64,000 nt of DNA from Acinetobacter kookii (lineage in GTDB: Bacteria > Pseudomonadota > Gammaproteobacteria > Pseudomonadales > Moraxellaceae). A program made the position numbers and the translations under genes. Location: the NCBI RefSeq assembly GCF_900096895.1, contig NZ_FMYO01000002.1, positions 186,001 to 250,000 of the forward strand. Reading direction: 5' to 3'. Below are positions 18,247 to 27,619 of this stretch, one piece after another (position 1 is the stretch's first letter; the number at the start of each line of letters is the position of its first letter). The notes beneath the pieces are model-generated. The model was not told the origin of the DNA. It worked only from the letters and a program-made list of their open reading frames with translations, and searched no databases.

Positions 18247-18395
18247 ATCAACAATTCTCTAGGGTGCTTTCTTATTGTCTAATTGATGGAAATTTCACCA
18301 ATTCAATCTGCCATAAAATTATCAGCGGTGCGAAAGTGTTAAGCAATAACATACAATTGAATTGGCATATTTGAAATCAAATTTTATGACTGCCC

Positions 18396-18450
18396 ACAAA
18401 AAAGCCCTGAGCCAACCAAAGGAATTCCTTTGGCAAAGCTCAAGGCTTTT
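18396..18450 (-). terminator. Terminator after pnp
   Basis: An outer stem AAAAGCC-TGAGC / GCTCA-GGCTTTT encloses the perfect palindrome CCAAAGGAATTCCTTTGG. On the minus strand it ends GGGCTTTTTT, 46 bp past the pnp stop. The nested double hairpin is unusually stable and may also protect the pnp mRNA 3' end. Confidence 0.8.
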
Positions 18451-18495
18451 CATCGTTTTGATTCACATGAGCTTAGTCATGTGAAACTCAAACAC

Positions 18496-20589
18496 TTATG
18501 CTTGTTCGATGTCTTTCATGGTCAGTTTGATACGACCACGGTTGTCGACATCAGCAACCTGAACCTTGATTTCCTGACCTTCAGACAATACGTCTGAAAC
18601 ATTGGCAATGCGTTCGTTCGAGATTTGAGAGATGTGAAGCAAACCGTCAGTACCTGGAAGGATGTTCACAAACGCACCGAATTCAACGATACGGATCACT
18701 TTACCGGTATAGATTGTACCTGGTTCGATTTCAGCAGTAAGCGCCTGGATTTTTGCAACCGCAGCCATCGCAGCAGCTTTAGTTTCACCAAATACGCGAA
18801 CTGTACCGTTGTCTTCAATGTCGATTGCCGCTTTGGTTTCTTCAGTGATTTGACGAATCGTCGCGCCACCTTTACCAATCACGTCACGGATCTTGTCAGG
18901 GTTGATGCTGATCACCTGGAATGTAGGCGCGTGCATCGAAATTTCAGGACGGGCACGTGAAATCACCTGGTTCATCGCATTCAGGATATGCATACGACCT
19001 GCATATGCCTGGTTTAATGCAACTTCCATGATCTCTTCAGTGATACCTTCAATCTTGATATCCATTTGAAGTGCAGTAATACCGTTTGCAGAACCTGCAA
19101 CTTTAAAGTCCATGTCGCCAAGGTGGTCTTCATCACCCAGGATGTCAGAAAGCACTGCGAAACGCTCGCCTTCTTTGACCAGACCCATTGCAATACCGGC
19201 AACTGGTGCTTTAAGTGGAACACCTGCATCCATCAGTGACAAAGAAGCGCCACATACAGAAGCCATTGAAGATGAACCGTTCGATTCCGTAATGTCAGAT
19301 ACAATACGGATCACGTACGGGAAGCGGTCAGCTGCAGGAAGAACTGCTTGAACACCACGACGCGCCAGACGACCGTGACCAATCTCACGACGTTTAGGAC
19401 CAGATTCACGACCTGTTTCACCTACAGAGTATGCAGGGAAGTTGTAGTGCAACATGAAGTTGTCAGTTTTTGTACCTGCAAGAGTATCAACCATCAACGC
19501 ATCACGTGTATTACCCAGAGTCGTTGTTACCAAGGCCTGAGTTTCACCACGTGTGAACAATGCAGAACCGTGTGCACGGTCTAGAACGCCAACCTGTACG
19601 TCAAGGGCACGAACGGTTTTGGTATCACGACCGTCAATACGTGGTTTACCTGACAAGATGTTGTCACGTACGGTACGGTATTTAAGATCTTCGAACAGTT
19701 CGTTCAAGTCATCTGCAATACCAGTTTCGTCATTTTCTGGCACGAACTGAGCAACTGCTTCAGCTTGAAGCGCATCCAATGCTGCATAACGGTCTTGTTT
19801 AATTGCAATTGTATACGCTTCAGAAATTTTTGCTTCGAACGCTTCTTTAAGTTTCGCGCGAAGGTCTTCGTTTTTAGTAGGAGCAGTCCAAGTCGATTCT
19901 GTTGCACCGGCAGCCGCAGCAAATTCTTTAATGGCTTGGATGGCAATTTGCATTTCGTCATGACCGAAAAGCACAGCGCCCAACATTTGGTCTTCAGAAA
20001 GTTCTTTCGCTTCAGATTCAACCATCAATACTGCAGATTCTGTACCCGCAACCACCAGGTCAAGGTCAGATTCTTTTAGCTGTTCATTGTTCGGGTTAAG
20101 AACGTATTCACCGTTGATTAAACCAACGCGCGCACCACCGATTGGACCACGGAAAGGCGTACCTGCAATGGCAAGCGCAGCAGAAGTACCAAGCATTGCA
20201 GCGATGTCAGCTTCCATTGTCTTGTCAGAAGATACAACAGTCGCAGTGACCTGGATTTCGTTGTAGTAACCTTCTGGGAACAATGGACGGATTGGACGGT
20301 CGATCAAGCGTGAAATTAAAGTTTCAGATTCAGACGCACGGCCTTCACGTTTACCGTAACCACCCGGAATACGACCAGCAGCATATTGTTTTTCTTGATA
20401 GTTAACAGTCAGTGGGAAAAAGTCCTGACCTGCTTTAGCAGTCGGTTGAGCAACCACGGCAACCAGTACGGTTACACCGCCCATAGTAATCAGAACGGTG
20501 TTGGCTTGACGCGCAACACGACCTGTTTCTAGTACAACTTGATGTTGACCAAATTGAAATTCTTTACGAACAATATTAAACATTGACAT
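18496..20589 (-). CDS. pnp: Polynucleotide phosphorylase
   Basis: PNPase degrades RNA 3' to 5' by phosphorolysis and is part of the RNA degradosome. The 697 residues carry two RNase PH domains (catalytic region about 320-545, with [15 protein letters not shown] and the active-site region [17 protein letters not shown]). A KH domain ([16 protein letters not shown], about 560-610) and an S1 domain (about 620-692) follow. The start ATG has AGGAAAG upstream. It follows rpsO as in E. coli, with 263 bp between them that include a hairpin. Autoregulation through RNase III cleavage of the leader, known in E. coli, is possible here but untested. Confidence 0.97.
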   Translation of the reverse strand: MSMFNIVRKEFQFGQHQVVLETGRVARQANTVLITMGGVTVLVAVVAQPTAKAGQDFFPLTVNYQEKQYAAGRIPGGYGKREGRASESETLISRLIDRPIRPLFPEGYYNEIQVTATVVSSDKTMEADIAAMLGTSAALAIAGTPFRGPIGGARVGLINGEYVLNPNNEQLKESDLDLVVAGTESAVLMVESEAKELSEDQMLGAVLFGHDEMQIAIQAIKEFAAAAGATESTWTAPTKNEDLRAKLKEAFEAKISEAYTIAIKQDRYAALDALQAEAVAQFVPENDETGIADDLNELFEDLKYRTVRDNILSGKPRIDGRDTKTVRALDVQVGVLDRAHGSALFTRGETQALVTTTLGNTRDALMVDTLAGTKTDNFMLHYNFPAYSVGETGRESGPKRREIGHGRLARRGVQAVLPAADRFPYVIRIVSDITESNGSSSMASVCGASLSLMDAGVPLKAPVAGIAMGLVKEGERFAVLSDILGDEDHLGDMDFKVAGSANGITALQMDIKIEGITEEIMEVALNQAYAGRMHILNAMNQVISRARPEISMHAPTFQVISINPDKIRDVIGKGGATIRQITEETKAAIDIEDNGTVRVFGETKAAAMAAVAKIQALTAEIEPGTIYTGKVIRIVEFGAFVNILPGTDGLLHISQISNERIANVSDVLSEGQEIKVQVADVDNRGRIKLTMKDIEQA

Positions 20590-20738
20590 GTATTTTTCTT
20601 TCCTAGTTCTTTTGAACAGTTATTCTAGTGGAGACCCCTAAGGTTTGGCATTCACATCAACTGCATAAATGACAAAGCTTAGAAGCCGACCTCACTAGAC
20701 TATAAAAATGTATGAATACACTATTTTTAAACACAAAG

Positions 20739-20761
20739 AAGGAGCGAAACAATCGCCCCTT
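20739..20761 (-). terminator. Hairpin between rpsO and pnp (terminator or processing site)
   Basis: AAGGAGCGA, loop AACAA, then TCGCCCCTT forms a 9-bp stem (one G:T). Only a weak T-rich stretch follows on the minus strand, so it may be a partial terminator or an RNase III-type processing site for the rpsO-pnp transcript. Confidence 0.6.
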
Positions 20762-20852
20762 CCCCATTACCTAACCAAAGCCAGGTATATTCTTAATTTT
20801 CAGTAATACGGCATTTAACATGCAATAGTCCGAAAAAATAAGTTTAATCGAA

Positions 20853-21122
20853 TTAACGACGTAAACCTAAAGCAGCGATCAAAGCGCTGTAACGAGTAGC
20901 ATCTTTACCTTTAAGGTAGTCAAGAAGCTTACGACGTTGGTTAACCATACGGATAAGACCGCGACGGCTATGGTGGTCGTGTTTGTGTTCTTTAAAGTGA
21001 CCTTGCAAATCATTGATTTGGGCAGTTAAAAGAGCTACTTGAACTTCAGGTGAACCAGTGTCGTTTTCAGCGCGAGCAAATTTAGCAACGATCTCTGCGC
21101 GATCTGCGTTTGTTAAAGCCAT
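20853..21122 (-). CDS. rpsO: 30S ribosomal protein S15
   Basis: This 89-residue protein is full length for S15, with the family signature spanning [19 protein letters not shown] and then [10 protein letters not shown]15 binds the central domain of 16S rRNA early in small-subunit assembly. The start follows a CGGAGAAATCG ribosome site. A promoter and a leader hairpin lie upstream. It precedes pnp, the conserved order, but is about 31 kb away from the rimP-nusA-infB-rbfA group that adjoins it in E. coli. Confidence 0.97.
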   Translation of the reverse strand: MALTNADRAEIVAKFARAENDTGSPEVQVALLTAQINDLQGHFKEHKHDHHSRRGLIRMVNQRRKLLDYLKGKDATRYSALIAALGLRR

Positions 21123-21163
21123 TCGATTTCTCCGAGATGCTTAAAAATTACATTTGATAGAAA

Positions 21164-21183
21164 TCAATTGATTTCTCAATTGA
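21164..21183 (-). promoter_or_regulatory. GAAA-capped hairpin in the rpsO leader
   Basis: On the minus strand TCAATTGA-GAAA-TCAATTGA is a perfect 8-bp stem with a GNRA tetraloop, 41 nt before the rpsO start codon. S15 represses its own translation through mRNA leader structures in several bacteria, so this is a candidate element. It is inferred by position and shape only. Confidence 0.5.
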
Positions 21184-21212
21184 CTGCCGTGCATCACTAC
21201 AGCAAGTGCGTT

Positions 21213-21241
21213 ATTTTAAGGGAAAATCCGGGGGATTGCAA
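21213..21241 (-). promoter_or_regulatory. rpsO: Probable sigma-70 promoter of rpsO
   Basis: On the minus strand, -35 TTGCAA (21236-21241), a 17-bp spacer and -10 TAAAAT (21213-21218). This predicts a transcript leader of about 84 nt containing the GAAA hairpin. Confidence 0.65.
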
Positions 21242-21420
21242 AAAGAGAAACCGCTTTTCATCTTTTTATATCAATCGATTGAAAAAGCTTTATTTTTTTC
21301 CTTTCTTTGATTCTACTTTGAATTTATACCTAGCCTGTTAACGTTCATTCAAAAAACCGGGAAAACTGTGTTACAGATGAAAAACACCTATTTTGATTTT
21401 TTCTTATGGATGGATGATAG

Positions 21421-21453
21421 AAAAAAGCCCAAGCTGGGCTTGGGCTTTTTTTT
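21421..21453. terminator. Strong bidirectional terminator with no assigned gene
   Basis: AAAAAAGCCCAAGC, loop TGG, then GCTTGGGCTTTTTT is a perfect 14-bp stem with T-runs on both strands. It is about 180 bp upstream of the rpsO promoter and 630 bp past recD, so neither known gene needs it. It suggests a small untranslated transcript on one strand. Confidence 0.75.
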
Positions 21454-21834
21454 GCGCTGTAGTTTCTTATGTTTTAATTATTATTCTTTTATTTATAGTC
21501 ATAATTTACGCTTTTCGCGTTTATCGTTATAAACATTCCGTGTGTAAAGCTTTACTTCCTTATGTGGTAGATTCTGCCACAAAACATTGTGTAAAAAAGT
21601 CGACTTTCTCGTATCTACTTGTAAGTATTTTCGTACACTAATTATTATTTTTTATATTCCACACAACCCCAAAAACCTGCCTTATGCAATTAAATCAAAC
21701 ACTTAAAATAAAACAAAAATTTAACTTATACAAAAGCGCACCTGTCTGCCATATTTTATTTTGACTTATACCACAATCATTTAATAGTGTTCATTTCAGC
21801 CAATCATTTTTGTAATAAATCACCTAATTATGCA

Positions 21835-21875
21835 TATAAAAAAGCCCTGTAGTCTCTCCCAAAACTACAAGGCTT
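21835..21875 (-). terminator. Terminator downstream of recD
   Basis: On the minus strand AAGCCTTGTAGT, a 10-nt loop and ACTACAGGGCTTTTTT form an 11-12 bp stem ending in a T-run, 211 bp past the recD stop. The segment from recD to here has no credible gene and may be a long 3' untranslated region or a separate small RNA. Confidence 0.75.
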
Positions 21876-21958
21876 AGCGGCTGTAAGTTTCCTCTTTATC
21901 CTTACTTCATTGTAAGTTCGCTGTCTTTCGACATTATTATTATATGATGGCGATTTTA

Positions 21959-21984
21959 CTCAACTTTCCGTGTTGAGCTTTTTA
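21959..21984 (+). terminator. Small plus-strand terminator-like hairpin
   Basis: CTCAAC, loop TTTCCGT, then GTTGAG, followed by CTTTTTATG. It reads as a weak terminator on the plus strand although no plus-strand gene lies upstream. Confidence 0.4.
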
Positions 21985-22085
21985 TGTGCAGCAATCATCT
22001 CAAAAACATTCCTAAAGCTCTATGCGCCAATTTCTCGAATCGTTGTAAGTAATTTCGTACAAAAAACCGGATTATTCATTTATGA

Positions 22086-23849
22086 TTAACAATTTAGTGA
22101 ATTGTTAATTTTATCTAACACACCACTTTTTCTTATGGTTTTAATGGTTAAGGCTTGTACAAAAGTCTCTTGATCAGCCAGCACACTCACCACTTTTTTG
22201 GCACGGGTAATTGCGGTATACAGCAATTCTTTACTGAGCAAATTTTTCGCAGCCTCATCCAACACCACTGCGGTATGAGTAAATTCCGAACCTTGTGATT
22301 TATGAATGGTCAGTACAAATGCCGTTTCAATACTTTTCGGTAAGCGGGTTGCAGGCACCCATTTTTCCAGACTCGGGAAATAAACCTCAAACTGTGACTG
22401 TCCATCTCGGCTACGCTTAAAACAGATCCCGATGTCTCCGTTCGACAAGCCCAGTTGATAATCGTTATAGGTCATCATGACCGGACGACCGACATACCAG
22501 TCGCCTTGCTTGCTCATCAGTAGCGATAAAGCCTCCAGTAAACGCTGTTCAATTTGCTGGTTCAATTGGCCTAAACCGAAGGCACCATGGCGAATAGCCG
22601 CCAAAATCCGGTAATCATCAAAGGTCTTGACCACCTGAGCGACCCAAAGCTCAGGTTCATCAGCGGTTAAATAGCTTTTCAGCACTTCAATATAAGGCTG
22701 GTAGCCCAACATCAGTTTGTCGTAATACGCTGTCCGGTCAAATTGCCTGGACAAATGAGCAGGAAGATATTCCAGCTGGATCTGATCGGCCATTTCAGCC
22801 TGCAAGGACACCGCCCGGATTTCACCCGGAGCAACCACTTGCTTGGCAAACTGCTCGAGTAATGCTGCAGCGTTTAGTCTGGATTCTTGCTCTTGAATAA
22901 ATTTGGCCATTTGCCCAATCAATGCCCCCGCTTTAAAACGGCGACTGTTCACCAGATGAACACGATTTTCAGCCAGAACCGGGACATTTTGTAAGTCGGC
23001 CAACACGGCTCCCACGTCCACTGCGGCCAGCTGGTCAGCATCGCCCAGTAAAATCAGGCGAGCCTGATCCGGTAAGGCCGACAGCAACATATTGGCCAAA
23101 CTCAAGTCCAGCATGGAGGCTTCATCCACCACAATCACGTCATAGGGCAAAGGCTGCTGGGCATGAAAACGTGGCTGATAACTGTTTCCCAACCCCAATA
23201 AACGGTGAATGGTAATGGGGTTCAGCTGCTTGAGCTCATCCGTCACCAGGTCTTGCAGTTTTTCATCATTGAGTGAGTTTTGCAGTGCTTCTTTCATGCG
23301 CTGTGCAGCCTTACCGGTCGGTGCTGCCATGGCAATGCGAATATTTGGCATGGCCTGATTCAGCACGGCAATAATTCGCGCCAGGGTATAGGTTTTTCCG
23401 GTTCCGGGTCCACCGGTAATGATATTCAGTGCCTGCTTCGCCACCATCTGCAAGGCCTGAACCTGATATTCATCCGTCAATAAATCTGGATAAGCGGCAA
23501 GATCAACAGCGGGAATAGTTTGCTGTTTGAGACGGAGCACTTGCTGAGCCAGGGACTGTTCCATCGCCCAGTAACGGTACAGATACAAATGCTGCTGATC
23601 GAACACAAAGGGGGCGATATTTTGCTCGACATTTTCAGCCAAAACCACTAAATCATGCAGTGTATCCGCCTGCTGCTGAGTTGCAGAAATACAACTGTCG
23701 CCTTGTTGAACTGCTTCCAGAACCTGTTGAATAATGTCGCTACTATTTTCGTCCTGTGGCGCATAACTAAACGGCTGCTGGCGAATAAACCGACTCCAAG
23801 TGCTGATCCATTCAGCGCTTTGATCATCTTTATATTGTTTATTTTCCAC
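22086..23849 (-). CDS. recD: Exodeoxyribonuclease V alpha subunit RecD
   Basis: RecD is the 5'-3' helicase motor of RecBCD, which resects double-strand breaks and loads RecA at Chi. Walker A ITGGPGTGKTYTL, the VVDEASMLDLSLA box, GDADQLAAVDVG and the late LTIHKSQGSEFTH and LYTAITRAKK motifs are all present. I choose the GTG at 23847-23849 (587 residues, VENKQYKDD) because GAGG lies 8 bases upstream. An in-frame GTG at 23873 adds 8 residues but has no ribosome site. It lies 63 bp after recB. The first codons coincide with 12-bp DnaA-box-like repeats. Confidence 0.93.
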   Translation of the reverse strand: MENKQYKDDQSAEWISTWSRFIRQQPFSYAPQDENSSDIIQQVLEAVQQGDSCISATQQQADTLHDLVVLAENVEQNIAPFVFDQQHLYLYRYWAMEQSLAQQVLRLKQQTIPAVDLAAYPDLLTDEYQVQALQMVAKQALNIITGGPGTGKTYTLARIIAVLNQAMPNIRIAMAAPTGKAAQRMKEALQNSLNDEKLQDLVTDELKQLNPITIHRLLGLGNSYQPRFHAQQPLPYDVIVVDEASMLDLSLANMLLSALPDQARLILLGDADQLAAVDVGAVLADLQNVPVLAENRVHLVNSRRFKAGALIGQMAKFIQEQESRLNAAALLEQFAKQVVAPGEIRAVSLQAEMADQIQLEYLPAHLSRQFDRTAYYDKLMLGYQPYIEVLKSYLTADEPELWVAQVVKTFDDYRILAAIRHGAFGLGQLNQQIEQRLLEALSLLMSKQGDWYVGRPVMMTYNDYQLGLSNGDIGICFKRSRDGQSQFEVYFPSLEKWVPATRLPKSIETAFVLTIHKSQGSEFTHTAVVLDEAAKNLLSKELLYTAITRAKKVVSVLADQETFVQALTIKTIRKSGVLDKINNSLNC

Positions 23850-23877
23850 ACAGTTATCCTCAAAGTTATCCACAACT
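23842..23877. repeat. Three 12-bp tandem repeats resembling DnaA boxes at the recD start
   Basis: On the plus strand TTTTCCACA (23842-23850), TTATCCTCA (23854-23862) and TTATCCACA (23866-23874) recur every 12 bp. The last is the consensus DnaA box, the first a known relaxed form, and the middle has one mismatch. On the minus strand they read as GTGGATAACTTT, GAGGATAACTGT and GTGGAAAATAAA, spanning the recD start. Confidence 0.55.
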
Positions 23878-23912
23878 TAATCTATTGTTTACAAGCCATT
23901 AAATTTGACAAA

Positions 23913-26900
23913 TCAGGCAATTTTGCTGCTTTTATCTTCAGCAAAACAGCCTAAAATCGCATCAAGCCGCAGTATAAATTCGGCCTCCGGCTTCCAGTGA
24001 TAAAAGCCCTGTTCCGCCTGTCCGTTCATGCCGCGCAAATACAGATAACTTGCGCCGCCCAAATGTTTTTCAATGTCATAGTCCTGCATGTGGACTGTTA
24101 AATAGCGGTGCAACGCGACCAGATACAAACCGGCCTGTAACCAGTAGCTGGCCTGCGACATGCTCTGCCGAATTTCCACCTCCAGATAATGCGACTGATC
24201 GGTGCCTAAAAAGTTACTTTTATAATCGGCAATATGATAGTGCTGGCCATCAAAATACACCAAATCGATGGAGCCGGTGAGATAGCGTGCCGAATTGGCC
24301 GGGTTAAAATCCAGCATGTCAATGCCATGTTCCGCATACAATTGATGGATACGCTGGATGGCCAGGACATGGTCCGACAGGGACAGATAAAAGGGAAATT
24401 CGGCCAGATATTCATGTTCATTCAGCTGATTGAGCTGAAAATCCTGATGCAGAGGCGTTGTTAACACCTCGGCTAGCCATTCACCCATCCAGCCAATCAG
24501 CTGTTCTTCATCCACCTGCTGAAACTCCTGCTCATATTTTGCCAAAAGTTCTTGCCATAAAGCGGGATAATCATTTTTAAAACGACGGCGAATTTCTAAA
24601 GGCCAATCCTGCTGGTCCTGGAAATCGATATGTTCAAAAATTTCATGCAGAAATGTTCCCGCCACGGTGCCCATCGGGAAATTGCGTTTGATCCAGGACA
24701 GCGGTTGGTGGGCAACAGTTTCAAGCAGCTCAACGACATGAATTTCATCTGCTGCACTCGGCATTTGTTCGGTATTCACCGCCAAGGCATCCATGGCCTG
24801 CTTACGGCTTAAATGCTGGGCCAAGGCACTGAAACTGGTTTTGGAACGTGGATAAAAGCGCTGACTAGGAAATTGCAAAGCCTGTAAAGGCAAAAGCTCC
24901 TGCTGCCTGGCTTGCAGTTTGGGCGGTCTTTCATGGAGCAAGGCTTCTTCAGCACTGGCAGGATGCGCAAAGTCTTGCCCACGCCAGAAAGCCAGACCAT
25001 GACTGGACTTGCCTTCCTGATCCTGCAGCAGGGCATAGACCCGATGGCTGGCCCGGGTCAGGGCCACATACCACAGCCGATGCTGCTCTGCCACGGCACG
25101 GGCATTGTGCTGTTCAATCGCGGCCTGTTCCAGCAGATTCTTGTCATTCACCGCCACCACACGCTGTATGTCCACTTTACCCGTTACCGGATGGACATGT
25201 TCGACCGTGGAAAAGTTCAGGGTCTTGTTCATTTCCCGAAAATCTTTATCCGCCCCGAGCAGGAACACAATTTTAAACTCCAGTCCTTTGGACTGGTGGA
25301 TGGTCATCAGCTGCACCCCGGCCTCGTTGGACAGTTTGCGTTCAAGTTCCCACTCGCGTTCCGCCGGAGATTGCAGCTGTTTCAGATACCAGTGATAGAG
25401 CTTTTGCGCGCCCTGATACTGTTCGCTGTGCTGACACAATAATTCGGTCAGATGACGCAGATTGACCACGCTGCGTTCATTATCACGGCTTTGGGTAGCG
25501 ACCAGATTTTTCCAGACCTGAAATAAATTCAGACAATACTGCCACGCGGTTAAAAAGCCTTTTTGCAGCCACATTTCCCGAATGCAGTCAAAGTCGTAAA
25601 TGAACTGGCTCAAGCCATCGGCCTGGGCTTCCAGCTGTATCAATTGCTGCAAATTGAAACCCAATAGACGGCTGAGCAAGGCGCGCTTGATTTTGCCTTC
25701 GTCATACGGATGCATGATGGCTGCCAGTACCGCCCCCACATCCTTGGCAACTGCATGGTCAAACACACTGCGCTTGGAAGGACGGTTAACCCGAATACCG
25801 AGACGTTCCAGTTCATACTGGGCTTTATCCAGACCGTCATGGTTTTTCGATAAAATCGCGATGTCATTTTCAGTCAGGTATCTGGGACCGGTTTTTTCTG
25901 CCAGATAGAGTTTTTCTGCAATGCCCTGATTAAGTAAGTCGCGAATTTTCCAGGCCACCTGCAGCGGCTCATGCTTTTTATCATTCAATAATAACCAGCG
26001 CAGCGGCTGATGATTTTCACCCTGTGCATCGATGAGTGCCGGATGGGGACGCGAACCGGCTTCAACCGGGCTATAAATCACCTCTTCACCAAAGTCCATT
26101 TGTCGCTGAAACAGGGCATCCACAGCCTGCACCAGCACTTTAACCGAACGGTGATTGTGGCGCAGGCTGTATTGCCGTCCCTGTTTGGACAGCACATCGG
26201 CACGGGCTTTGTTATAGGTGAGCATGTCGCCGCCACGGAAACCGTAAATCGCCTGTTTCGGGTCACCGACCATGATCATGCAGCCTTGCATATAGCGTTT
26301 CTGGTCGCGCCAGATCCGGGCCAGCATATTGTCTTGATCCTGATTGGTATCCTGAAATTCATCCACCAGAATCAAGGGATAACGCGCCTGCACAAACTTG
26401 GCAAAGCGTAGCCCCTGCTCGCCTTGCAAGGCTTCTGAAAGGGTACGGATTTGCTGGGCAAAAGTGGTTTCGCTTTTCTGCTGCAGCACTTGCGGCAAGC
26501 GTTTTTTGACTTCGCGACTTAAATAAAATTTCAAATAGGCATCCAGCAGGTCCAGATCCAGATTAAGCTGGGACAAAGCCTCGCAAAAACTTTTTAGCGC
26601 TTGCATCACCGGATGCTGTTCAAACTGATGCAACACCTCTTCTGCACATTTATTCAGAACCTTTTTGGTTGCCAGATCGGTCAGATTTTTCAGGGTGGTT
26701 TCAAAATGCGGGGCAAATAAGGCATAGCAGCGCTGTTCAGCCAAAGCCTGAATAAAAGCCGGTAAATCGTCACACAAGCTGCGTTGCATCAAGCCATCGG
26801 TACGCCATTTTTTGCCAATAATGGAATGATATTGTCCCTCTGCCGAATAATAATCGCTCAGGCCAGCAATCAGGCTTAAATCCAGCTGAATAAATTCATC

Positions 26901-27611
26901 CACCAGTTGCTCAAACCGGTTTAAATCCAGCTCTGGCGGCATGACTTCCTGGAACTGTGCCGAGGCAAAGTTCAGGCTATTTTCCACCACCGGCACATAG
27001 GCCTCCTGCGACTTCAGCTTCTGATTCAGCAGCAGATAATCCACCACATTCTGCGGCTGCAACTGAATCCATTCACGCAGCACATCATGAATCAGCTGAT
27101 AGGTATAGCTTTTGGCATCATCGGTAATATCGGCCCGTTCAATCTTGCCACTTTCAAAGGAAAATTCGCGCAACAGTTTCTGGCTAAAACTGTCCAATGT
27201 GCCGACAAACAGTTCATCCAGCTGGTCAATCACCAGTTTTAAACGTTCCCGGGCAAAATCCACTCGCGTGACATACTCGCTTAAAACTTTCTGGAATAAA
27301 GGATCGGATTCAGCTGCTAATTTGGCCTGAAGCTCCGCTTGGGTCAGGGTTTGACAGCTGTCGAAATAACGCAGGGTTTCCACCAGACGTGCCCGAATGC
27401 GGTTTTTCAGCTCTGCGGCGGCGGCACGGGTAAAGGTGGTGGCAATAACCTGATTGGGCAGATACGGGTCAAGAAAAATCCGCACCATCAGACTGGACAG
27501 GGTAAAAGTTTTGCCTGTACCGGCTGAAGCCTCAATCCAGTGCAAGCCCTTGAATTGCATGTCCACAATCGGGTTAAACGACATTGGGTGTATTGTTTGA
27601 GGATGGTTCAT
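23913..27611 (-). CDS. recB: Exodeoxyribonuclease V beta subunit RecB
   Basis: RecB is the 3'-5' helicase and nuclease of RecBCD. The 1232 residues show Walker A IEASAGTGKTFTL (27-35), the LVDEFQDTN box, GDPKQAIYGFRGGD, and late helicase motifs MTIHQSKGLEFKIV and LWYVALTRA. A C-terminal RecB-type nuclease domain follows, with GSIDLVYFD and ADYKSN (catalytic Asp, Asp and Lys). It begins 8 bp after the recC stop, so the three genes form one operon in the order C-B-D. The gene typically lying between recC and recB in E. coli (ptrA) is absent. Confidence 0.96.
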   Translation of the reverse strand: MNHPQTIHPMSFNPIVDMQFKGLHWIEASAGTGKTFTLSSLMVRIFLDPYLPNQVIATTFTRAAAAELKNRIRARLVETLRYFDSCQTLTQAELQAKLAAESDPLFQKVLSEYVTRVDFARERLKLVIDQLDELFVGTLDSFSQKLLREFSFESGKIERADITDDAKSYTYQLIHDVLREWIQLQPQNVVDYLLLNQKLKSQEAYVPVVENSLNFASAQFQEVMPPELDLNRFEQLVDEFIQLDLSLIAGLSDYYSAEGQYHSIIGKKWRTDGLMQRSLCDDLPAFIQALAEQRCYALFAPHFETTLKNLTDLATKKVLNKCAEEVLHQFEQHPVMQALKSFCEALSQLNLDLDLLDAYLKFYLSREVKKRLPQVLQQKSETTFAQQIRTLSEALQGEQGLRFAKFVQARYPLILVDEFQDTNQDQDNMLARIWRDQKRYMQGCMIMVGDPKQAIYGFRGGDMLTYNKARADVLSKQGRQYSLRHNHRSVKVLVQAVDALFQRQMDFGEEVIYSPVEAGSRPHPALIDAQGENHQPLRWLLLNDKKHEPLQVAWKIRDLLNQGIAEKLYLAEKTGPRYLTENDIAILSKNHDGLDKAQYELERLGIRVNRPSKRSVFDHAVAKDVGAVLAAIMHPYDEGKIKRALLSRLLGFNLQQLIQLEAQADGLSQFIYDFDCIREMWLQKGFLTAWQYCLNLFQVWKNLVATQSRDNERSVVNLRHLTELLCQHSEQYQGAQKLYHWYLKQLQSPAEREWELERKLSNEAGVQLMTIHQSKGLEFKIVFLLGADKDFREMNKTLNFSTVEHVHPVTGKVDIQRVVAVNDKNLLEQAAIEQHNARAVAEQHRLWYVALTRASHRVYALLQDQEGKSSHGLAFWRGQDFAHPASAEEALLHERPPKLQARQQELLPLQALQFPSQRFYPRSKTSFSALAQHLSRKQAMDALAVNTEQMPSAADEIHVVELLETVAHQPLSWIKRNFPMGTVAGTFLHEIFEHIDFQDQQDWPLEIRRRFKNDYPALWQELLAKYEQEFQQVDEEQLIGWMGEWLAEVLTTPLHQDFQLNQLNEHEYLAEFPFYLSLSDHVLAIQRIHQLYAEHGIDMLDFNPANSARYLTGSIDLVYFDGQHYHIADYKSNFLGTDQSHYLEVEIRQSMSQASYWLQAGLYLVALHRYLTVHMQDYDIEKHLGGASYLYLRGMNGQAEQGFYHWKPEAEFILRLDAILGCFAEDKSSKIA

Positions 27612-27619
27612 ATTCTTTT

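Larger units (their letters stand above)
21620..22061. repeat. Duplicated 18-bp imperfect dyad (two copies, 424 bp apart)
   Basis: TGTAAGTATTTTCGTACA (21620-21637) and TGTAAGTAATTTCGTACA (22044-22061) differ at one base. Each reads as an imperfect palindrome (14 of 18 positions match the reverse complement). Both are preceded by TTTCTCG seven to eleven bases away. Partial forms (TGTAAGT) occur at about 21882 and 21910. The layout suggests a regulator binding site or the shared part of duplicated small RNAs. Confidence 0.55.

Noticed and set aside
21393-21641. An 82-residue frame with a strongly hydrophobic segment in the recD-rpsO gap
   Set aside because: It starts at TTG without a ribosome site, runs through the strong terminator at 21421-21453 and ends inside one copy of the 18-bp repeat. 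Its hydrophobicity follows from T-rich DNA. A translated small protein is not excluded but is not supported.
24912-25442. A 176-residue plus-strand frame inside recB
   Set aside because: It is a shadow of recB, whose own frame carries all the expected motifs; no ribosome site or family pattern was seen.
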